Part shown: in pieces, positions 1-5,400 of the stretch
How the letters are laid out: every line of letters begins with the position of its first letter
Position numbering within the stretch: position 1 is the stretch's first letter
Source of the DNA: an uncultured euryarchaeote
GTDB taxonomy: Archaea; Thermoplasmatota; Poseidoniia; Poseidoniales; Poseidoniaceae
DNA: 7,874 nucleotides
Direction of reading: 5' to 3'
NCBI GenBank assembly: GCA_937897005.1
Contig: CALCOQ010000303.1
Span: 1-7,874, forward strand
Made by a program: the position numbers and the translations under genes
The notes under the pieces: model-generated
Told to the model about the DNA's origin: nothing
Database searches by the model: none
The model's input: only the letters and a program-made list of their open reading frames with translations

Positions 1-4
1 AGAG

Positions 5-77
5 CGCCGCTTGCCGGGTTCGAACCGGCGACCTTGGGATTAACAGTCCCACGCTCCACCAGCTAAGCTAAAGCGGC
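5..77 (-). tRNA. tRNA-Asn (anticodon GTT)
   Basis: Read on the minus strand this folds as a complete 73-nt cloverleaf. A 7-bp acceptor stem pairs GCCGCTT with AAGCGGC. The D stem is GCTT/GAGC with one T-G wobble and an 8-nt loop. The anticodon stem TGGGA/TCCCA carries loop CTGTTAA, giving anticodon GTT for asparagine. The variable loop is 5 nt and the T arm is GCCGG-TTCGAAC-CCGGC. The discriminator is G. CCA is not encoded (CTCT follows), so it would be added by the CCA-adding enzyme, as is common in archaea. There is no intron. It lies 52 bases downstream of the thymidine phosphorylase stop, on the same strand, so it could be read through from that gene or have its own promoter. Confidence 0.97.
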
Positions 78-80
78 AGC

Positions 81-96
81 GAATCGCCGAATCGCC
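81..96. repeat. perfect 8-bp tandem duplication beside the tRNA gene
   Basis: The plus strand has gaatcgcc twice in direct succession, in the 52-base gap between the phosphorylase stop and the tRNA-Asn 5' end. Overlapping it at 79-87 is gcga-a-tcgc, a 4-bp inverted repeat around one base. It may be simple slippage. It lies in what would be the tRNA 5' leader or promoter-proximal region. No function is assigned. Confidence 0.6.
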
Positions 97-129
97 ATCC
101 CCTTATGACCACTACGGCTGAGCAACAAT

Positions 130-1446
130 TCATTCGATGACCTCGATGAGTCGTTCTTGGATGGAGACTGGAGCATCAGAGATGCCGATGCAGGATTCCA
201 ATCGTTGCATATAGTGCTCACTCAATTCTTCTTCGCGATGATGTACACTGAGAATCAAATCACCCTCTGCCACTTGTTTTCCAATCTCTGATTTGATGAC
301 AGCACCCACTCCGTGGTCGACATCGTCCTCTGCAGATACTCGGCCAGCTCCCAATTCACACAACACCTTGGATAATTCCAGCGCATCGATATCCTCGACC
401 CAACCATCCATCGCTGAATGCAGGGTGAAAGAGAATGGTGCGATATCCAGATGTGAAGACAGGTCATTCAGAACCTGTTGAGAAACACCTTGAGCGGCGC
501 ACATTCGACGGAAATGAGCGGCTGCGCTGCCATTGGAGAGGGTTTCAAGAATCCTCATCTGTCCTTGTTCTACTGTCTCAACCACTCCACTCATCTGTAG
601 AAGATGAGCTCCTTGTATTGCAATCAGCGAGATACTGTCCCACGAACCTGTTCCCTCAAGGATGTCGAGAATCTCAATCACTTCGTGCGAATTTCCGATG
701 TGGGTGCCAATTGGCAGGTCCATCTGAGTCAGCAATACTCTGATCTGCATTCCCAATCTTTTGCCGACTTCTATCATTGAATGGGCCAGTTCTCTCGCTT
801 CATCGACTTGTTGCATGAATGCTGCCGAGCCGACCTTGATGTCTAGAACCAGATTTCCCACGCCTTCTGCGGATTTCTTGGAGATTATCGAGGCGGTGAT
901 CAGTGGTACGGATGGAACCGTGGCTGTCACATCTCGAATTGCATAGAGTACTCCATCAGCAGGGGTTATCCTCTGGCTCTGCGCATAGATGCAGCAGCCA
1001 GCAGTCTCGATGACATCACGAATCTCTTTCTCGCCACCATCGGTATTGAATCCAGGTATGGATTCGAGTTTGTCAATCGTCCCACCAGTATGCGCCAGAC
1101 CTCTTCCTGCAATCATTGGAACCTTCAATCCGCATGCGGCCAGAGCAGGAGCCAACACCAAGCTCATCTTGTCCCCTACCCCTCCCGTTGAGTGCTTGTC
1201 CACATACAGATTCTTGCCATCTTGCCAATCGATGACTTCTCCTGAATCGCGCATCAATCTAGTGAATTCGGTGCGTTCATCCATCGTCATCCCATTCTGA
1301 TATACCGCCATCAACCAAGCGCCAATCTGTTCACCCGGGATGTTTCCTGTTGCAACTCCTTCAATGAAATATTCCATCTGTTCGCTGGTCAGTTCCAATC
1401 CATCACGCTTGGCCTCGATGATATCGGGGATTCGCATAGGGAACAT
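130..1446 (-). CDS. deoA: thymidine phosphorylase (pyrimidine-nucleoside phosphorylase family)
   Basis: Cytosolic salvage enzyme of 438 aa. It splits thymidine (and often deoxyuridine) with phosphate into the free base and 2-deoxyribose-1-phosphate. The N-terminal helical domain includes the nucleoside-binding region. KHSTGGVGDK at 84-93 is the phosphate/sugar loop. The family signature GRGLAHTGGTIDKLE is at 114-128. From memory, the E. coli enzyme (440 aa) uses His85, Arg171, Ser186 and Lys190, and all four fall on exactly the same numbers here, with RDVTATV at 171 and SIISKK at 186-191. That match favours the ATG at 1446 over the ATG three codons later. Phosphate-contacting Ser113 of E. coli is Ala113 here. 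The length fits the bacterial/human type, not the roughly 500-residue archaeal AMP phosphorylase. The start follows the oxygenase stop after one base (TGA-G-ATG) with no Shine-Dalgarno sequence, suggesting translational coupling. I am sure of the family and fairly sure of thymidine over general pyrimidine specificity. Confidence 0.95.
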   Translation of the reverse strand: MFPMRIPDIIEAKRDGLELTSEQMEYFIEGVATGNIPGEQIGAWLMAVYQNGMTMDERTEFTRLMRDSGEVIDWQDGKNLYVDKHSTGGVGDKMSLVLAPALAACGLKVPMIAGRGLAHTGGTIDKLESIPGFNTDGGEKEIRDVIETAGCCIYAQSQRITPADGVLYAIRDVTATVPSVPLITASIISKKSAEGVGNLVLDIKVGSAAFMQQVDEARELAHSMIEVGKRLGMQIRVLLTQMDLPIGTHIGNSHEVIEILDILEGTGSWDSISLIAIQGAHLLQMSGVVETVEQGQMRILETLSNGSAAAHFRRMCAAQGVSQQVLNDLSSHLDIAPFSFTLHSAMDGWVEDIDALELSKVLCELGAGRVSAEDDVDHGVGAVIKSEIGKQVAEGDLILSVHHREEELSEHYMQRLESCIGISDAPVSIQERLIEVIE

Positions 1447-1447
1447 C

Positions 1448-2413
1448 TCAGGAGGTCAATCCAATCTCAACCAGTCTTTGATACAGATATTCACCTGCTG
1501 TAATTGAATCATAGAGTGCTTCCCCCCCGGTCACTGATACCAACTCTTCGTCTGGTGTCAGATCAACTTCATCCCGTGGGTGGACGAACATCGGCATCGA
1601 GAAGCGTCTGTTTCTGGAATTATCGGGATTCACCACCCGATGAGTGGTACTCTTGAACAGACCGTTGGTCAGGTTCTGCAGCATGTCTCCAGAATCGACG
1701 ATGATGTGATTATGGTTCGCTTCCACTTGAATCCAACCTCCATCATGGTCCATCACCTCAAGCCCATCGGCCGTGGCCCCAACAAGCAGGGTGATGAGAT
1801 TGATATCTTCATGGGCAGCACTACGAACACTCTGTGGGTCTGCATCTTCTGGTACTGGCGGGTAATGAATCAGCCTCAGAATGGTGTTACCATCGTTAGC
1901 CATCAGAGGTAACCACTCCACCTCCTTGCTCAGGTATTCAGAGGCAGCCGACAGGAGAAACTGAGCCAATCCCTCCATCTTCTCGAACAATCCATCCACC
2001 ACTTGCTCGAAATCAGGACAGTCTTCTGTGGGCCAGATGTTTTGTGGAAAAGAATCGAAACTTGGATGCTCTTCACCTAGAACTCGTCCTGTCTGCCAGA
2101 ATTCTTTGAGATCTGGAGCAGGATTTCCCTTTGCATGTTCAACTCCGAATCCAGTGAAACCTCTTTGCCGATTGATATCTTTCTGTTCATATGCCGACTT
2201 GGCATCACCATCCAAGGTGAAGAAGTCCTTGGCTTCTGAGTATGCTGAATTTATGTCATCAAGTGGAATTCCGTGGTTCTCAAGAGCGAAGAATCCGATA
2301 TCTTTGAGCGCATCTCCTATCTCTTGAATGAATCGCGCTCTTCTCTCTGCATCCTCACTCTGGAAATCAGCAAAGTCACAAACTGGAATACTCTGTCTGC
2401 CGCTGTGTCGCAT
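1448..2413 (-). CDS. 2-oxoglutarate/Fe(II)-dependent oxygenase, isopenicillin N synthase-like
   Basis: Soluble non-haem iron oxygenase of 321 aa, expected to couple 2-oxoglutarate decarboxylation to hydroxylation or oxidation of an unknown substrate. The N-terminal part matches the DIOX_N domain (IPVCDF, then DIGFFALENHGI at about 38-49). The jelly-roll domain carries the iron triad in AAHED (His201, Asp203) and in TTHRVVNP (His258). The 2-oxoglutarate-binding RxS motif is Arg270-Phe-Ser272 in RRFSMPMF. LRLIHYPPV (about 179-187) is typical of the family. All catalytic positions are present. I chose the ATG at 2413. A TTG at 2461 would add 16 residues and directly follow the upstream stop, but that extension (SLLWRASPQS) lies outside the domain. 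No clear Shine-Dalgarno precedes the ATG. The gene is 48 bases downstream of the surface protein and one base upstream of deoA. Thymine-7-hydroxylase belongs to this superfamily, so an action on thymine is possible but unproven. Confidence 0.9.
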   Translation of the reverse strand: MRHSGRQSIPVCDFADFQSEDAERRARFIQEIGDALKDIGFFALENHGIPLDDINSAYSEAKDFFTLDGDAKSAYEQKDINRQRGFTGFGVEHAKGNPAPDLKEFWQTGRVLGEEHPSFDSFPQNIWPTEDCPDFEQVVDGLFEKMEGLAQFLLSAASEYLSKEVEWLPLMANDGNTILRLIHYPPVPEDADPQSVRSAAHEDINLITLLVGATADGLEVMDHDGGWIQVEANHNHIIVDSGDMLQNLTNGLFKSTTHRVVNPDNSRNRRFSMPMFVHPRDEVDLTPDEELVSVTGGEALYDSITAGEYLYQRLVEIGLTS

Positions 2414-2461
2414 ATCTATCCCTGTACTTTGAGGAGAGGCTCTCCACAATAAACTTGGCAA

Positions 2462-5400
2462 TCAGCGAGAGGAGTTGTCGTACCATTCCTTCAACTGTTC
2501 CTGAGTCCACCCTTGGTCGATGTATGTCTGTACAGTTTCCAAGGTCCAGCCCGGGAACAGTGACATGTCAATCGTCGGTTGAGAAGGAATCGTGGACGCC
2601 TCCAACTCTGCTGAGCCATCGAGTACTGGCATCCCAGCAGATGCATCCAGTACTGGCATCGACAATTGCTCGATATCCACGATCTCTTGCTCCAGCACCA
2701 TCGCCTTGGTCAAGACATCCTTGTTTCCCTTGTTCTTTAGTAGATTGAGAATCAACCAACCTCCCAACAAGATACCTGATGCGATCATCACCACAGTGAA
2801 TACAGTACCTGCGATTCCCACTTCATCTTCGTTGGAGTTGGACTTCGCCAGTTCTGCCAATTGTTCAGCCGAGCAACCGTTGATGTTGACACTTTCATCA
2901 GAAGGGGACTCCAGACAATCATCGAAATCATCGATAATCCCATCCCCATCTTCATCCAGTTGTGAAGGACTGCATCCTCGGTAACTCTCGTCAGCCACTG
3001 GACCACCAGCACCGATGGCGATTTCAGAAGCAGGAGTATCAGGACAATTGTCAACATCATTGACAACACCATCATCATCATAGTCATCAATGGTTCTTTG
3101 TTCGGAAGAACAGCCATATCCATCAACTGGTGAGCCAATTGTGGTATCGGGGCAATCATCGTACTGATCTTCTACACCATCGATATCAGAATCAGGCGCG
3201 GCATCGGCTCCACAATCCCACTGTATCCCATCATTCACTCCGTTCTTGTCGATATCAGTACTTGTCATTGCTTCCCTTATGCTGTCATCGATGACTGCCT
3301 GAGAACCGCCCTGAGACAGTTCAAGAGCCAGAGTTATCTCAAATGAGTCTGAGAGACAATCCCCATCTGTGTCATTTGAATGAGGGTTTCCAGAATACTT
3401 GAATTCGTCGAGATGTGAAAGTCCATCCCTGTCTGAGTCATCACCCTCCTCGCCGTGGACTCCAGTACTTGAGTAGGGGTTTGTTCTGTTGAGGCCATTT
3501 TCCACTTCCCAGAAGTCAGGGAGTCCATCGGCATCGCTATCCGCGCTCGAGTTGAGTCTATTCCAATCATCCATCCAGTGTGCACGCATGTATGAGGCGA
3601 TTTCCTGAGAATTGATGATGACTCCCATCTCGCGGTTGCGAATGACAGCGTTTGCACCCCAGTTGACAGAGGAGAAAAGAGTCAGTTCACCGTCAACAAT
3701 GACTCCTTTATTGTGGACCTTGATGACATCATCCGAATCTGACATGATGATTGCAGAGGTATCCCAGCCATTGGTGGCATTCCAGACATTGTTGAACTCA
3801 TCAACCGCTTCCTGAATCTCTTCATCATAATAATAGCCGTTGATGATCATGCGGATACTCACACCTCGCTGAGCCGCATCAGAGAGTGCCTCCAGCAATG
3901 GGCTGGGGCCCCATCCCCAATACCAATCCATGTCGAGATATTGCAGCGACAAGAGCAATTCATCATCCGCTTGGTCCATCAACCATACCAGTCCTTCCAT
4001 ACAGTCATCTGGACAGGTCAACAGCCGCCCTTCCACGGGTCCAGTGGTGGTCAGTGAAGATACTGGTGCAGAATGTGTTTCGTCTGCAGGAGCAGGAGTC
4101 GACCATCCACTTGGTGTACCTTGAGTTGCAGATGAAGCCTGATGGGCCTTGATATGTGGGTGTTCTGGGTCTTCATCCCATTCCAGTCTCTCCAGTACCA
4201 GAGAGGCGACATCGATTGAATCTATGATGACCCCCCAGTCCACATTTCCAGCATTGTCATCAAGTGGTAATGTGGACCTCCCCCAGTTACCTGAACCGAT
4301 CCAGACACTGCTGTCATCACGTACAGCCACCTTGCTGTGGAGGTAGGAATACGGGCCATATGGCGCATCAGAATAATCCGGTTCTCCGAACCAGAACACT
4401 TCCACTCCTGAGGCCGCAAGGTCACTTGCATAGCCTCTCTGTAACATCAGTGAATAGTCACTCCACCAAGTATCACCCTCATCGAGAACGACAGTCACAT
4501 CCACGCCATTCTGTGCTGCTTGTCTCAGCGCGAATGAGATTTCAGGACTGCTGATCTGATACATGTGGACATGTAGGCTTTCTTGGGCGGAGTCGATCCA
4601 ATCAATAATCTGTGATAGAGAGCCGTCTGGGGAGACGGTTGGAGTCACCGAACCAGTGCTGGAGAAAGTTGGAGTGGAGCAGATGTTGCTGGCCCCGATC
4701 CTGCTCCAGCGAATCGTCCAATCAGCACTTGTGTTGCTGTCTGGGATATTGCTGCAGCCATCTCCTCTGACGTAGATCAGCCCGAAACTGGAACCATTGG
4801 GTTCGCTCATCGCTGCTCCATTCCATCCTTCGATGACGGGGTCAGCATTACCGTAGACGACCGTATCACGAACACTTCCATCAGGTGCTATCAATTGTAA
4901 GGCTGCTCCACTGTTAGTGAGAAATACAGAGGAATTCATGACCGAATTCGCTGAGGTTGCATCAACCCCTGAATCCTGTCTAAGACTTTCTGCATCGGGA
5001 CTGATGACGATGGAGTCTCCTTGATTCAGAACGAGGCTGGTGAAACGTGCTTCGTATGTATCTCCACCCAGTTTGGTACGCCTGATCACAAAGTTGGTCA
5101 AATCAACGGTGGATTCACCAAGATTGGATAATTCAAAGAATTCATTGTTCCTGTTGGTGTATGAGGTTTCATCAGGCATCAAGCGAGTGAAAAATACTTC
5201 AGCATCGAAGTCGTAGTCATCCGGGTCGGGATTCTCAGCTCCAGGCGTGGGCCATAGCATTGCTCTCCATTCTGCAGAGACATCATCAAGATCAGGTCCC
5301 AGAGTACGGCAATCAGTGGTAACGGTCCATTGTACTGAATGTCTGCTGTCTCCATTCGGGTCAAGGAGATCAATACTGTCTCCATAACCACTGACGAACC

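Noticed and set aside
101..110. TATA-like GGTCATAAGG on the minus strand about 28 bases upstream of the tRNA 5' end
   Set aside because: The position is right for an archaeal promoter, but the match to a TTTATATA-type box is weak and there is no clear BRE, so I did not list it as a promoter.
1..130. Integration (att) site at the tRNA-Asn 3' end
   Set aside because: Only four bases lie beyond the tRNA 3' end in this window, and no integrase or repeated tRNA fragment is visible.
2448..2454. TTTATTG on the minus strand as a TATA box for the oxygenase gene
   Set aside because: It overlaps a plain AT-richer spot in a 48-base gap, about 37 bases from the ATG, with no supporting element. Co-transcription with the upstream gene explains the layout as well.
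3040..3100. catcat-type short repeats, possible microsatellite
   Set aside because: They are runs of Asp and Asn codons in the calcium loops of the surface protein and need no other explanation.
2788..3159. 123-codon minus-strand frame rich in Met, Leu and Ile
   Set aside because: It is a frame-shifted shadow of the DxDxDG repeats, where GAT-rich codons read as ATG-rich ones; the hydrophobicity is an artefact.
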